Shown here: positions 32,227-41,062 of the stretch, in pieces | Numbering within the stretch: position 1 is the stretch's first letter | Layout: each line of letters begins with the position of its first letter | NCBI RefSeq assembly: GCF_012034175.1 | Contig: NZ_JAATEJ010000026.1 | Span: forward strand, 80,074-144,073 | Reading direction: 5' to 3' | Origin: Actinacidiphila epipremni | GTDB lineage: Bacteria; Actinomycetota; Actinomycetes; Streptomycetales; Streptomycetaceae | DNA length: 64,000 nt | The notes under the pieces: model-generated | What the model saw: only the letters and a program-made list of their open reading frames with translations | Told to the model about the DNA's origin: nothing | Database searches by the model: none | Program-made: the position numbers and the translations under genes

Positions 32227-33540
32227 ATGGACGTGAACGCGGCAGTCGCCGCAGCCAGTGCGATCGCCGGTCTGCTGACCGGCGCGATCGCCGTGCTCGC
32301 GTTCCGCTGGAGCGAGCGGGAACAGGCCCGCCCCACCCGTACCGCGCTGCACACGGAGGCCGTGCTTCCGCCCGGCGTGGACACGGTGCTGTCCGTGCTG
32401 CGCTCCTCGGCCGTCGTCCTGGACGAGGGCGACACCGTGGTCAAGGCCAGCTCGGCGGCGTACGCCCTCGGGCTGGTGCGCGGCGGCCGGCTGGCCGTCG
32501 ACCAGATGCTGCAGATGGCGCGCGAGACGCGCCGCGACGGCGAGATACGCCAGGTGGAACTCGACCTCCCGCGCCGCGGTGCGGGCCGGGGGGAGGGCCT
32601 CGCGGTCTCCGCCCGGGTGGCACCGCTGGGCTCGCGCCTGGTGCTGCTGCTGGTCGAGGACCTCACCGAGGCCCGGCGGATCGAGGCGGTCCGGCGGGAC
32701 TTCGTGGCCAACGTCAGCCATGAGCTCAAGACCCCGGTCGGGGCGCTCTCGCTGCTGTCGGAGGCCGTGATGGACGCCTCGGACGACCCCGAGGCGGTGC
32801 TCCGCTTCGCCGGCCGTATGCAGGTCGAGGCCACCCGGCTGACCAGCCTGGTCCAGGAGATCATCGACCTCTCCCGGGTCCAGGACGACAACCTGCTGGA
32901 CGACGCGGAACCCGTGGCCGTCGACGACCTGGTCGCCGAGGCCGTGGACCGCTGCCGCCACCAGGCCAACACCAAGCAGATCACCATGGCCACCGGAACC
33001 ACCCCCGACCTGTTCATCTGGGGCAACCGGGGCCAGCTCGCGGCAGCGCTCGGCAACCTCGTCGAGAACGCCGTCAACTACAGCCCGGCCCGTACCCGGG
33101 TCGGCATCGCAGGCCGCCGCATCCCTGCTGGGGGTACCTCCCGTGCCGCAGGCTACGGGGGAGGCGGCGATCTCATCGAGATCTCCGTCACCGACCAGGG
33201 CATCGGCATCTCCGAGAAGGACCGCGAACGGGTCTTCGAGCGCTTCTACCGGGTCGACCCGGCGCGCTCGCGGGCCACCGGCGGCACCGGGCTCGGTTTG
33301 TCCATCGTCAAACACGTCGCCGCCACCCACGGCGGCGAGGTCACCGTGTGGAGCGTCGAAGGCCAGGGCTCCACCTTCACACTGCGGCTTCCCGAGGCCG
33401 GGATCGCCCGCGACCGAGCGCTCCCGCCCGGCACCGACCTGGATGCCGAGGCGGACGCAGAGCCGGCCGACGAGCCGTCGGACGAACAGCTCTTCCAGAC
33501 CCTCCCCGAACACATCCCCGCCCCGGAGGTCCTTCCGTGA
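32227..33540 (+). CDS. phoR: Sensor histidine kinase PhoR (SenX3-like)
   Basis: PhoR senses phosphate status and phosphorylates PhoP. The 437-residue protein has one N-terminal membrane span (AIAGLLTGAIAVLAF), a PAS-like region, the H-box FVANVSHELKTP with His165, and an ATPase domain with NLVENAVNYS, VTDQGIGIS, FERFYR and GGTGLGLSI. A Gly-rich insertion (PAGGTSRAAGYGGGG) within the ATPase domain comes from a short palindromic repeat. TAACCT lies six bases before the ATG, so the transcript is probably leaderless. The stop overlaps phoP (GTGA). Confidence 0.93.
   Translation: MDVNAAVAAASAIAGLLTGAIAVLAFRWSEREQARPTRTALHTEAVLPPGVDTVLSVLRSSAVVLDEGDTVVKASSAAYALGLVRGGRLAVDQMLQMARETRRDGEIRQVELDLPRRGAGRGEGLAVSARVAPLGSRLVLLLVEDLTEARRIEAVRRDFVANVSHELKTPVGALSLLSEAVMDASDDPEAVLRFAGRMQVEATRLTSLVQEIIDLSRVQDDNLLDDAEPVAVDDLVAEAVDRCRHQANTKQITMATGTTPDLFIWGNRGQLAAALGNLVENAVNYSPARTRVGIAGRRIPAGGTSRAAGYGGGGDLIEISVTDQGIGISEKDRERVFERFYRVDPARSRATGGTGLGLSIVKHVAATHGGEVTVWSVEGQGSTFTLRLPEAGIARDRALPPGTDLDAEADAEPADEPSDEQLFQTLPEHIPAPEVLP
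33124..33164. repeat. Short palindromic repeat inserted in phoR
   Basis: CCTGCTGGGGGTACCTCCC at 33124-33142, followed by an imperfect stem-loop (CCTCCC-GT at 33137-33144 against AC-GGGGGAGG at 33155-33164), resembles the small palindromic elements common between streptomycete genes. Here it is inside an essential-type kinase domain and in frame. Confidence 0.6.
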
Positions 33541-34217
33541 CCCGCGTACTCGTCGTCGAGGACGAAGAGTCCTTCAGCGACGCGCTGTCGTACATGCTCC
33601 GCAAGGAGGGTTTCGAGGTCGCCATATCCGCGACCGGGCCCGACGCGCTGGACGAGTTCGAGCGCAACGGCGCCGACCTGGTACTGCTCGACCTCATGCT
33701 GCCGGGGCTGCCCGGCACCGAGGTCTGCCGCCAGCTGCGGCTGAAGTCCAATGTCCCGGTGATCATGGTCACCGCCAAGGACAGCGAGATCGACAAGGTC
33801 GTCGGCCTGGAGATAGGCGCCGACGACTATGTGACCAAGCCCTTCTCCTCGCGCGAGCTGGTCGCCCGCATCCGCGCGGTGCTGCGCCGCCGCGGCGAGC
33901 CCGAGGAGATCTCGCCGGCCGCCCTGGAGGCGGGCCCGGTGCGGATGGACGTCGACCGGCACGTGGTGACGGTCGGCGGCGGCAAGGTGGACCTGCCGCT
34001 CAAGGAGTTCGACCTGCTGGAGATGCTGCTGCGCAACGCGGGCCGGGTGCTGACCCGTATGCAGCTCATCGACCGGGTCTGGGGCGCGGACTACGTCGGC
34101 GACACCAAGACCCTCGACGTCCACGTCAAGCGGCTGCGCGCCAAGATCGAGCCCGACCCGGGCGCACCGCGCTACCTGGTGACGGTCCGCGGGCTGGGCT
34201 ACAAGTTCGAGCCGTAA
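33537..34217 (+). CDS. phoP: Response regulator PhoP (OmpR family)
   Basis: PhoP is the DNA-binding regulator of phosphate starvation. The 226-residue protein has a receiver domain with acidic pair Glu8-Asp9-Glu10, phospho-acceptor Asp52 (LVLLDLMLPG) and Lys in YVTKPFSS, then a winged-helix domain with VDLPLKEFDLLEMLL and TRMQLIDRVWGADYVGDTKT. GTG 33537 overlaps the phoR stop. A terminator follows 24 bp after the stop. Confidence 0.96.
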   Translation: MTRVLVVEDEESFSDALSYMLRKEGFEVAISATGPDALDEFERNGADLVLLDLMLPGLPGTEVCRQLRLKSNVPVIMVTAKDSEIDKVVGLEIGADDYVTKPFSSRELVARIRAVLRRRGEPEEISPAALEAGPVRMDVDRHVVTVGGGKVDLPLKEFDLLEMLLRNAGRVLTRMQLIDRVWGADYVGDTKTLDVHVKRLRAKIEPDPGAPRYLVTVRGLGYKFEP

Positions 34218-34240
34218 GCCTTACGCCGTACGTCTGACGG

Positions 34241-34273
34241 AAGGGGCCCGCGCCGGGTGGTGCGGGCCCCTTT
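34241..34273 (+). terminator. Terminator after phoP
   Basis: AAGGGGCCCGC at 34241-34251 pairs perfectly with GCGGGCCCCTT at 34262-34272 around a 10-base loop, followed by T. Confidence 0.8.
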
Positions 34274-34293
34274 CCGTATACGGCTATACGGCT

Positions 34294-34345
34294 GCGCATA
34301 TGGCCACGGCTCGGCACATAGCCACGCCTGCGCATATGGCCACGG
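34294..34345. repeat. Short 18-bp-period repeat between phoP and a convergent gene
   Basis: GCGCATATGGCCACGG occurs at 34294-34309 and 34330-34345, with a diverged copy (GGCACATAGCCACGCC) midway. The run ends just before the stop codon of the convergent lipoprotein gene. Confidence 0.6.
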
Positions 34346-34346
34346 G

Positions 34347-34991
34347 TCAGGACGCGGTGGCGGTCTCCGAGTCCGACGGGCTCGGCGTGTCCGTCGGGGT
34401 GCCGTCGCCCGCGGGGGACTCGGTGTCGGACGGCGAGGCGGTGTCCGTCGCGCTCGGCGTCTCGGTCGGGGTGGGGGCCTGGGTCGTCGGCAGCGTGCCC
34501 GGGCCGAACGGCTCGAAGTAGCCCGCGGCCGGCGTCACCTGGACGGGCAGGGAGACCGCGCCGACGCTGCTGAACTGGAACACCGCGTTCTGCACGTCGC
34601 CGTCGCGCAGCGCCTCGGAGCCGCTGCTCACCACGGCGGTCGGGTTGCCCTTGCCGCCCAGCAGCACGGTGCCGTGCGCCGGGACGGTGACGGTGCCGCC
34701 GCCGTCCGGGCCGGACAGCTGCGCGGAGCCGCCGCCGGAGAGCTGGACGGCCTGCAGCGTCTGGTCGGCGTTGCCGTTGTTGAACAGCCGCGCGGTGACG
34801 GTGGCCGGGCCGTTCGGCTGGGTCAGCACGAAGGCGTTCTGCACCTGGATGTCGCCCTTGGTCGCGGACTGGCTGTCCGGCTTGACCTGAAGGGTCTGTG
34901 CCCCGTCCCCCGCCCCGCAGGCGGCGACAGGAGCGACTGAGAGGGCGACGACGGCGGCGGCGAGGGCGCCGCGTCGGAAGCTGCGGACCAC
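34347..34991 (-). CDS. DUF461/PCu(A)C-like lipoprotein
   Basis: The 214-residue precursor has a lipobox VAACG near residue 25 and a beta-rich domain (DIQVQNAFVLTQPNGPATVT; ARLFNNGNADQTLQAVQL) related to DUF461 copper-chaperone-like proteins, followed by a Thr/Ser/Pro/Asp-rich tail of about 50 residues. The Met/His copper ligands of true PCuAC proteins are not evident. AAGGAG precedes the GTG. It lies convergently behind phoP, as in other streptomycetes to my recollection. Confidence 0.72.
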   Translation of the reverse strand: MVRSFRRGALAAAVVALSVAPVAACGAGDGAQTLQVKPDSQSATKGDIQVQNAFVLTQPNGPATVTARLFNNGNADQTLQAVQLSGGGSAQLSGPDGGGTVTVPAHGTVLLGGKGNPTAVVSSGSEALRDGDVQNAVFQFSSVGAVSLPVQVTPAAGYFEPFGPGTLPTTQAPTPTETPSATDTASPSDTESPAGDGTPTDTPSPSDSETATAS

Positions 34992-35719
34992 GGCGGCGGC
35001 ATCTCCTTGGCAGGTGGGGCGATCTGGCGGGCTCGGCGTGCCGGGAGTGCCCGGAGGACCTGCGCGGACCTCTCGCGCGGACCTCTTGTGCGGACTTCGG
35101 ACGATCTTCCGGCGGCCTTAGATTACCGAGCCCGGGTTTCGCCCGCTCACCGGGTGCCCCCTGCGTGACGCACCCTCACCCGTGCGGTGGCGCGCATCCG
35201 GCGTACCGGCCCGCTGAGCTGGGCCGGAGCCCACGGTGGCCGGTTCGCGTCGCCGCCCGCAACATGCCGGCAATGTATTCCGGCATTACCACGGTGTGAT
35301 TACCGGCGGATCGACGCGGCGCGGCCCGGCGGCGGGATTTACGTGCTGCTTACGCCGGTGCTTCCCCGGCCGGTTCGATCATCGCTTCCGCGTCCGCCGG
35401 ACAATTGGATCTTCGACCCGGCTTCGTGCGCGTCTTCAACCCCCGGGAACCCGAACGGAGTAGCGAAGATCCACCCGCACGGGAGGGACAAATCCGGACG
35501 TATCGCCCGGTGTTCCCGGGCTCCCATGGCCCGTACCCGGACGATTCCACGTCGCCGTATACCCGCTCCGACCTGCGGATACCGCGTGAGTGTGGCACCC
35601 TCCAGCACGTTCCATGGGCGCTTGTCAAGCCCCGAGATATGCCCTGACCTGCGAAAACGCCATTCAGATGAGGGCGTTCCCGTGTTACCCTGGATAGCCA
35701 CGGAAGGGGTACCTGTCAC
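34992..35719. other. Long intergenic region upstream of carD
   Basis: About 730 bp with no convincing coding frame. The last 60 bp before carD contain GGAAGGGG as ribosome-binding site and an upstream TTACCCT that may be a -10 element. The middle has lower GC than the surroundings and may hold regulatory sequence or a small RNA, which cannot be shown by eye. Confidence 0.4.
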
Positions 35720-36202
35720 ATGACGTTCAAGGTTGGCGACACCGTGGTCTATCCCCATCACGGGGCCGCGCTGATCGAGGCTATCGAAATTCGCCAGATC
35801 AAAGGCGTGGACAAGACCTACTTGGTGCTCAAGGTCGCTCAGGGCGACTTGACGGTGCGCGTACCCGCGGACAATGCGGAGTTCGTCGGCGTACGCGACG
35901 TTGTCGGTCAGGACGGGCTGGATCGGGTCTTCGAGGTGCTGCGCGCGCCGTACACCGAGGAACCGACCAACTGGTCTCGCCGATACAAGGCAAATCTGGA
36001 GAAGCTCGCCTCCGGCGACGTCATCAAGGTCGCGGAAGTCGTCCGTGACCTGTGGCGGCGCGAGCGTGAGCGCGGCCTGTCCGCCGGCGAGAAGCGCATG
36101 CTCGCCAAGGCGCGGCAGATCCTGGTCAGCGAGCTCGCTCTGGCCGAGAACACCAACGAGGACAAGGCCGAGGCCCTGCTCGACGAAGTCCTCGCGTCGT
36201 AA
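35720..36202 (+). CDS. carD: CarD-family RNA polymerase-binding regulator
   Basis: CarD binds the RNA polymerase beta subunit and stabilises open complexes, notably at rRNA promoters. The 160-residue protein has the N-terminal Tudor-like RNAP-interaction domain (FKVGDTVVYPHHGAALIEAI) and a C-terminal helical DNA-binding domain (NWSRRYKANLEKLASGD; VVRDLWRRERERGLSAGEKR with the minor-groove Trp). GGAAGGGG is ten bases before the ATG. Essential in mycobacteria. Confidence 0.96.
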   Translation: MTFKVGDTVVYPHHGAALIEAIEIRQIKGVDKTYLVLKVAQGDLTVRVPADNAEFVGVRDVVGQDGLDRVFEVLRAPYTEEPTNWSRRYKANLEKLASGDVIKVAEVVRDLWRRERERGLSAGEKRMLAKARQILVSELALAENTNEDKAEALLDEVLAS

Positions 36203-36506
36203 GACCGTCCCTTTCCGGACGTTCTCGTGTCGCGTCAACTCCAGCGCCCACCCACGCTGCCGTGACGTACTGACTTACGCAGACGCAAAGCCCCCCGGAC
36301 GACCCCTGGGGGACACTGCCGCGGCACCCGGCCCAGCACCACGGCCGGGTGCTGCGGCATGTGCGGTCCCGCCGGGCGCTACGGTCTTCAGGTCGCACCC
36401 CGAGAACTTCACGGAAGGGGTCCTCGGGAAAGACCCGGCCCTGGCAACCGGCACATCGCCTGGGCGCACCCCCCAAGCGATACCCAACTCATCCAAGGAC
36501 ACAAAC
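36203..36506. other. Intergenic region between carD and ispD
   Basis: No gene seen. The frame of ispD stays open through this region but contains no ATG, GTG or TTG close to the conserved start. Possible promoter sequences were not clear. Confidence 0.4.
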
Positions 36507-37208
36507 CTGCGTACCGCAGCCGTCATTCCCGCCGCCGGACGTGGCGTCCGGCTCGGCCCCGGAGCGCCCAAGGCGCTGCGCACCCTCGGCGGGCTCCCGA
36601 TCCTGGTCCACGCGGTACGGGCGATGGCCCGCGCCCGTGCCGTGTCCGTCATCGTCGTCGTCGCGCCGCCGGACGGCGCCGCCGAGGTCCGCGCGCTGCT
36701 GGACGCGCACGGGCTGCCCGAGACCACCGACATAAAGGTCGTCCCCGGCGGCCCCGAGCGGCAGGACTCGGTCCGCCTGGGCCTGGCCGCGCTGCCCGAC
36801 GACGTCGACGTCGTCCTCGTCCACGACGCCGCCCGCCCCCTGGTGCCGGTCGAGACGGTCGAGGCCGTCGTCGACGCGGTACGGGGCGGGGCGCCCGCCG
36901 TCGTGCCGGGACTGCCGCTCGCCGACACCGTCAAGAGCGTCGACCCGGACACCGGCGCCGTCACCGGCACCCCCAAGCGCTCCCTGCTGCGGGCCGTCCA
37001 GACCCCGCAGGGCTTCGACCGCGCGGTGCTGGCCAAGGCCCACTCCTCGGTCTCCGGCGAGGTCACCGACGACGCCGGCATGGTCGAGCAGCTGGGCGTC
37101 CCCGTCCTCGTCGTGCCCGGGCACGAGGAGGCGTTCAAGGTCACCAGACCGCTGGACCTGGTGCTCGCGGAGGCCGTACTGGCACGCAGGAGGGTCAATG
37201 GCCACTGA
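36507..37208 (+). CDS. ispD: 2-C-methyl-D-erythritol 4-phosphate cytidylyltransferase
   Basis: IspD makes CDP-methylerythritol in the MEP isoprenoid pathway. The protein shows AAVIPAAGRGVRLGPGAPKA, VVAPPDG, VVLVHDAARPLV and LLRAVQTPQGFD, all at the right spacing. No usual start codon exists in frame near the conserved N-terminus. CTG 36507 is seven bases after AAGGA and would give 233 residues, the normal length, so a CTG start is proposed. The stop is 11 bp inside ispF. Confidence 0.88.
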   Translation: MRTAAVIPAAGRGVRLGPGAPKALRTLGGLPILVHAVRAMARARAVSVIVVVAPPDGAAEVRALLDAHGLPETTDIKVVPGGPERQDSVRLGLAALPDDVDVVLVHDAARPLVPVETVEAVVDAVRGGAPAVVPGLPLADTVKSVDPDTGAVTGTPKRSLLRAVQTPQGFDRAVLAKAHSSVSGEVTDDAGMVEQLGVPVLVVPGHEEAFKVTRPLDLVLAEAVLARRRVNGH

Positions 37209-37755
37209 AAGCCCCGCAGGGGCCCCTACGGAGCCCGCCGGGAGCCCCGGCCACGTCCTGCCCCGGATCGGCGTCGGGACGGACGTGCACGCCTTCGAGG
37301 CCGGCCGCGAGCTGTGGTGCGCGGGCCTGCTGTGGGAGGGCGCCTCGTACGGCCTGGCCGGCCACTCCGACGGCGACGTCGCCGCCCACGCCGCCTGCGA
37401 CGCGCTCTTCTCCGCCGCCGGCCTCGGCGACCTCGGGGCGCACTTCGGCACCGACCGCCCCGAGTGGGCCGGTGCCTCCGGCGTCACCCTGCTCGCCGAG
37501 GCCGCCCGTATCGTGCGCGCGGCCGGCTTCACCATCGGCAACGTCGCGATCCAGGTCATCGGGGTGCGGCCGAAGATCGGCACCCGCCGGGCCGAGGCGG
37601 AGAAGGCGCTGTCCGCGGCCGTCGAGGCGCCCGTGTCCGTCTCCGGCACCACCACTGACGGCCTGGGCCTGACCGGCCGCGCCGAGGGCCTCGCGGCGCT
37701 CGCCACCGCCCTCGTCCTGCCGCCCGCCCGGCCCTTTGCGCAGCCGCCCGGATAG
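37198..37755 (+). CDS. ispF: 2-C-methyl-D-erythritol 2,4-cyclodiphosphate synthase
   Basis: IspF cyclises the product of IspE. The 185-residue protein has the zinc ligands Asp and His in GVGTDVHAF, the GHSDGDVAAHAACDALF motif and IQVIGVRPKIGTRRAEAE for CDP binding. The first ~25 residues are an unconserved Pro/Gly leader. GGAGGG precedes the ATG, which overlaps the end of ispD, so the two are co-translated. Confidence 0.95.
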   Translation: MATESPAGAPTEPAGSPGHVLPRIGVGTDVHAFEAGRELWCAGLLWEGASYGLAGHSDGDVAAHAACDALFSAAGLGDLGAHFGTDRPEWAGASGVTLLAEAARIVRAAGFTIGNVAIQVIGVRPKIGTRRAEAEKALSAAVEAPVSVSGTTTDGLGLTGRAEGLAALATALVLPPARPFAQPPG

Positions 37756-37874
37756 CCGCCCGCCCTCCGAGACCGGGCGCGTACGCTCGCCGCGGAAGAT
37801 CCGGCGTACCCACGGGAGTTACGGGTACGCCGGGAGTCCCCGGCAGACCCAGCAGAAAGGCAACGGCTCCGCAC

Positions 37875-38264
37875 ATGGCCAAGCTTTCGGACAGTGCCCG
37901 CGCGCTCTTCGACGCGAAGACCTTCGCCACCGTCTCCACCATCCAGCCCGACGGCAGCGTGCAGCTGTCCGTCGTGTGGGTGAAGGTCGACGGCGACGAC
38001 GTGGTCTTCTCCACCAAGGAGGGGCGCCGCAAGCACCTCAACCTCGCCCGTGACCCGCGCATCACGCTGCTCGCGATGCCGGAGGGCAACCCGTACGCGT
38101 ACACCGAGATCCGCGGCACCGCCACCATGGTCACCGAGGGCGGCGACGCGCTCATCGACGAACTCAGCCACAAGTACACCGGCGCTCCTTACGCCGGCGA
38201 CCAGCCCGGTGACGTGCGGCTGGTCGTCCGCGTCAGCGCCGACCGGATCGTCGAGCACGGCTGA
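37875..38264 (+). CDS. PPOX-class FMN/F420-dependent oxidoreductase
   Basis: The 129-residue protein has the split-barrel fold of pyridoxamine-phosphate-oxidase-like proteins: FATVSTIQPDGSVQLSVVWV, VVFSTKEGRRKHLNLARDPR, and YTEIRGTATMV. Short actinobacterial members typically use F420 rather than FMN. Substrate unknown. AGAAAGG is some ten bases upstream of the ATG. It sits between ispF and cysS on the same strand. Confidence 0.85.
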   Translation: MAKLSDSARALFDAKTFATVSTIQPDGSVQLSVVWVKVDGDDVVFSTKEGRRKHLNLARDPRITLLAMPEGNPYAYTEIRGTATMVTEGGDALIDELSHKYTGAPYAGDQPGDVRLVVRVSADRIVEHG

Positions 38265-38438
38265 GCGCCCCCGGTGCCAGGGGCGCGACCCGGCCATAGG
38301 CACAGCCTCTGGCCTGGACGGTCACGGCGTGGCATAAAGGCGCGGTAAAACGCCGGAAAACGGCCGACGCACCCCCTTGTGCGGTCCGCGAGCAACGGAC
38401 CGCACGAGGCACCGGCCCGCGGCCACTACCCTTGAGGC

Positions 38439-39830
38439 GTGACTATTCGCCTGTACGACACCGACGCGCGCCAGGTACGTGACTTCGTCCCGCTCACGCC
38501 GGGCTGTGTCTCGATCTACCTGTGTGGCGCCACCGTGCAGGCGGCGCCCCACATCGGCCACATCAGGTCCGGCCTCAACTTCGACATCCTCCAGCGGTGG
38601 TTCCGCTACCGCGGCTACGACGTCACCTTCGTCCGCAACGTCACCGACATCGACGACAAGATCCTCGTCAAGGCCGCCGACCAGGGCCGCCCCTGGTGGG
38701 CCATCGGCTACGAGAACGAGCGCGCCTTCTCCACCGGCTACGACGTGCTGGGCTGCATGCCGCCCACGTACGAGCCGCGCGCGACCGGCCACGTACCCGA
38801 GATGATCGAGATGATGCGCGGCCTCATCGACAGCGGCCACGCGTACGTGGCAGAAGGCAGCGTCTACTTCGACGTGCGCTCCTTCCCCGGCTATCTGCAG
38901 CTGTCCAACCAGGAACTGGACAATCTGCGGGCCGCCGAGGGCGAGATCGAGACCGGCAAGCGCGATGCACGCGACTTCGCCATGTGGAAGGCGGCAAAGC
39001 CCGGCGAGCCGTCCTGGGAGACCCCCTGGGGCCGCGGCCGGCCCGGCTGGCACCTCGAGTGCTCGGTGATGGCGCACAAGTACCTGGGCCCCGTCTTCGA
39101 CATCCACGGCGGCGGCATGGACCTGATCTTCCCCCACCACGAGAACGAGATCGCCCAGGCCAAGGCGTACGGCGACGAGTTCGCCCGCTACTGGGTGCAC
39201 AACGCGTGGGTGACGATGAGCGGCGAGAAGATGAGCAAGTCGCTCGGCAATTCGGTGCTGGTCTCGGAAATGGTGCAGCGCTGGCGGCCGATCGTGCTGC
39301 GCTACTACCTGGGCACCCCGCACTACCGCTCCATGATCGAGTACAGCGAGGAGGCGCTGCGCGAGGCCGAGGCCGCGTTCGCGCGGATCGAGGGCTTCGT
39401 GCAGCGGGTGGTGGAGAAGGCCGGCTCGGTCGAACCCGCCGCCGAGGTGCCGCCCGCCTTCGCCGAGGCGATGGACGACGACCTGGGCGTGCCGCAGGCC
39501 CTCGCCGTCGTGCACACCACCGTCCGGCAGGGCAACAGCGCGCTGACCGCCGACGACAAGGAGACGGCGGTCGCGCGGCTCGCCGAGGTCCGTGCGATGC
39601 TCGGAGTGCTGGGGCTGGACCCGCTCGACCCGCACTGGACCGGCGCCGACCGCGGCGACGACCTCCACGGCGTGGTCGACTCGCTGGTCCGGCTGGTGCT
39701 GGAGCAGCGGCAGGCGGCGCGGTCCCGCAAGGACTACGCGACCGCCGACGCCATCCGCGACCAGCTGGTGCAGGCGGGCCTGGAGATCGAGGACACCCCG
39801 ACCGGCTCGCGGTGGACCCTGCGCGGCTGA
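38439..39830 (+). CDS. cysS: Cysteinyl-tRNA synthetase
   Basis: CysS charges tRNA-Cys. The 463-residue class I synthetase has the zinc Cys29 in IYLCGATVQ, HIGH at 38-41, WHLECSVMA, GGMDLIFPHHENEIAQ and the KMSKS loop GEKMSKSLGN, then the anticodon-binding helices. The GTG start has TACCCT six bases upstream, so the message is probably leaderless. A strong hairpin follows the stop. Confidence 0.97.
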   Translation: MTIRLYDTDARQVRDFVPLTPGCVSIYLCGATVQAAPHIGHIRSGLNFDILQRWFRYRGYDVTFVRNVTDIDDKILVKAADQGRPWWAIGYENERAFSTGYDVLGCMPPTYEPRATGHVPEMIEMMRGLIDSGHAYVAEGSVYFDVRSFPGYLQLSNQELDNLRAAEGEIETGKRDARDFAMWKAAKPGEPSWETPWGRGRPGWHLECSVMAHKYLGPVFDIHGGGMDLIFPHHENEIAQAKAYGDEFARYWVHNAWVTMSGEKMSKSLGNSVLVSEMVQRWRPIVLRYYLGTPHYRSMIEYSEEALREAEAAFARIEGFVQRVVEKAGSVEPAAEVPPAFAEAMDDDLGVPQALAVVHTTVRQGNSALTADDKETAVARLAEVRAMLGVLGLDPLDPHWTGADRGDDLHGVVDSLVRLVLEQRQAARSRKDYATADAIRDQLVQAGLEIEDTPTGSRWTLRG

Positions 39831-39843
39831 CACCCCGCCCTTC

Positions 39844-39887
39844 GCGGGCCGCCCGGCGCCCCGACCCCGCGGCGCCGGGCGGCCCGC
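39844..39887 (+). terminator. Long GC hairpin between cysS and rlmB
   Basis: A perfect 17-bp stem (39844-39860 with 39871-39887) and 10-base loop begin 14 bp after the cysS stop. It lacks a T-tract and may attenuate rather than end transcription. Confidence 0.65.
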
Positions 39888-39939
39888 ACCCCCGGGTCCC
39901 CGCCCGGACCCGAGACGCAGACAGAAGTGAGAGAGCCCC

Positions 39940-40893
39940 ATGGCCGGCAACAGCCAGCGCAGGAACCGCCGTACGTCCAACAAGAAGGGCGCCACGGTCG
40001 GCAGCGGCGGGCAGCGCCGCAAGGGCCTGGAGGGCCGCGGCCCGACGCCGCCCGCCGAGATGCGCAAGGGCCACAAGAAGAGCCGGGTGGCCGCCGCCCA
40101 GGCCCGCCGCTCGGCCAGCAGGCCGCGTCCGGGCGGGCGCGGCGGCAAGTCCGCCTCCGAGATGGTCGTGGGCCGCAACCCCGTCGTCGAGGCGCTGCGC
40201 GCCGACATCCCGGCGACCGCGGTCTACGTCCAGCAGTTCATCGACAACGACGACCGGGTGCGCGAGGCGCTGCGCCTGGCCACCGACCGCGGGGTCGCGC
40301 TCATGGAGGCGCCCAGGGCCGAGCTGGACCGCATCACCGCGGGCCTGAACCACCAGGGCCTGGTGCTGCAGATCCCGCCGTACGAATACGCCCACCCCGA
40401 CGACCTGCTGGCCGAGGCCGACGACGAGGGCGCCGACCCGCTGATCGTCGCCCTGGACGGCGTGACCGACCCGCGCAACCTCGGGGCCGTCGTCCGCTCG
40501 GTCGCCGCGTTCGGCGGGCACGGCGTCGTGGTGCCCGAGCGGCGGGCCGCGCACATGACCGCGGGCGCCTGGAAGACCTCGGCCGGCACTGCCGCCCGCG
40601 TCCCCGTGGCCCGCGCCACCAACCTCACGCGCGCCCTGGAGGCGTACAAGAAGGCGGGCCTGACGGTCGTCGGGCTCGCGGCGGACGGGGACGTGGAGCT
40701 GTACGACCTGGAGGTGCTCGACGGGCCGGTCGTCATCGTCGCGGGCAGCGAGGGCAAGGGGCTCTCGCGGCTGGTGGGCGAGACGTGCGACCTGCTGGTG
40801 CGCATTCCGATGCCGGGTGGGGCGGCGGAGTCGCTGAACGCCGGTGTGGCGGCGGGTGTGGTGCTGTACGAGGCGGCGCGTCGGCGGGCGTGA
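39940..40893 (+). CDS. rlmB: 23S rRNA Gm2251-type 2'-O-methyltransferase (TrmH/SpoU family)
   Basis: The 317-residue protein has a basic N-terminal extension of about 65 residues (RRNRRTSNKKGATVG) that likely binds RNA, a SpoU substrate-binding domain beginning MVVGRNPVVEALRA, and the trefoil-knot methylase motifs DPRNLGAVVRS, VIVAGSEGKGL and IPMPGGAAESLNAGVAAG. It should methylate a ribose of 23S rRNA. It follows cysS on the same strand as in most actinobacteria. Confidence 0.92.
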   Translation: MAGNSQRRNRRTSNKKGATVGSGGQRRKGLEGRGPTPPAEMRKGHKKSRVAAAQARRSASRPRPGGRGGKSASEMVVGRNPVVEALRADIPATAVYVQQFIDNDDRVREALRLATDRGVALMEAPRAELDRITAGLNHQGLVLQIPPYEYAHPDDLLAEADDEGADPLIVALDGVTDPRNLGAVVRSVAAFGGHGVVVPERRAAHMTAGAWKTSAGTAARVPVARATNLTRALEAYKKAGLTVVGLAADGDVELYDLEVLDGPVVIVAGSEGKGLSRLVGETCDLLVRIPMPGGAAESLNAGVAAGVVLYEAARRRA

Positions 40894-41062
40894 GGGCCGG
40901 CTTGCGGGCCGGCTCGGCAATGGGCTTGAGGGTGGCGTAAAGGGCGTTGGCTCGGCCTATTGCCACGTGCGGGGGCGTATCTTACGGGTCCGGCGAGGTT
41001 GACGCGTCTCGGACAGCGAGAGCCGTGCTGGGCAGTGTCCTAAAGGTGCGTCACTCGGTTAG

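Noticed and set aside
38265..38438. T-box or other riboswitch before cysS
   Set aside because: The promoter -10 lies six bases before the GTG, leaving no leader RNA.
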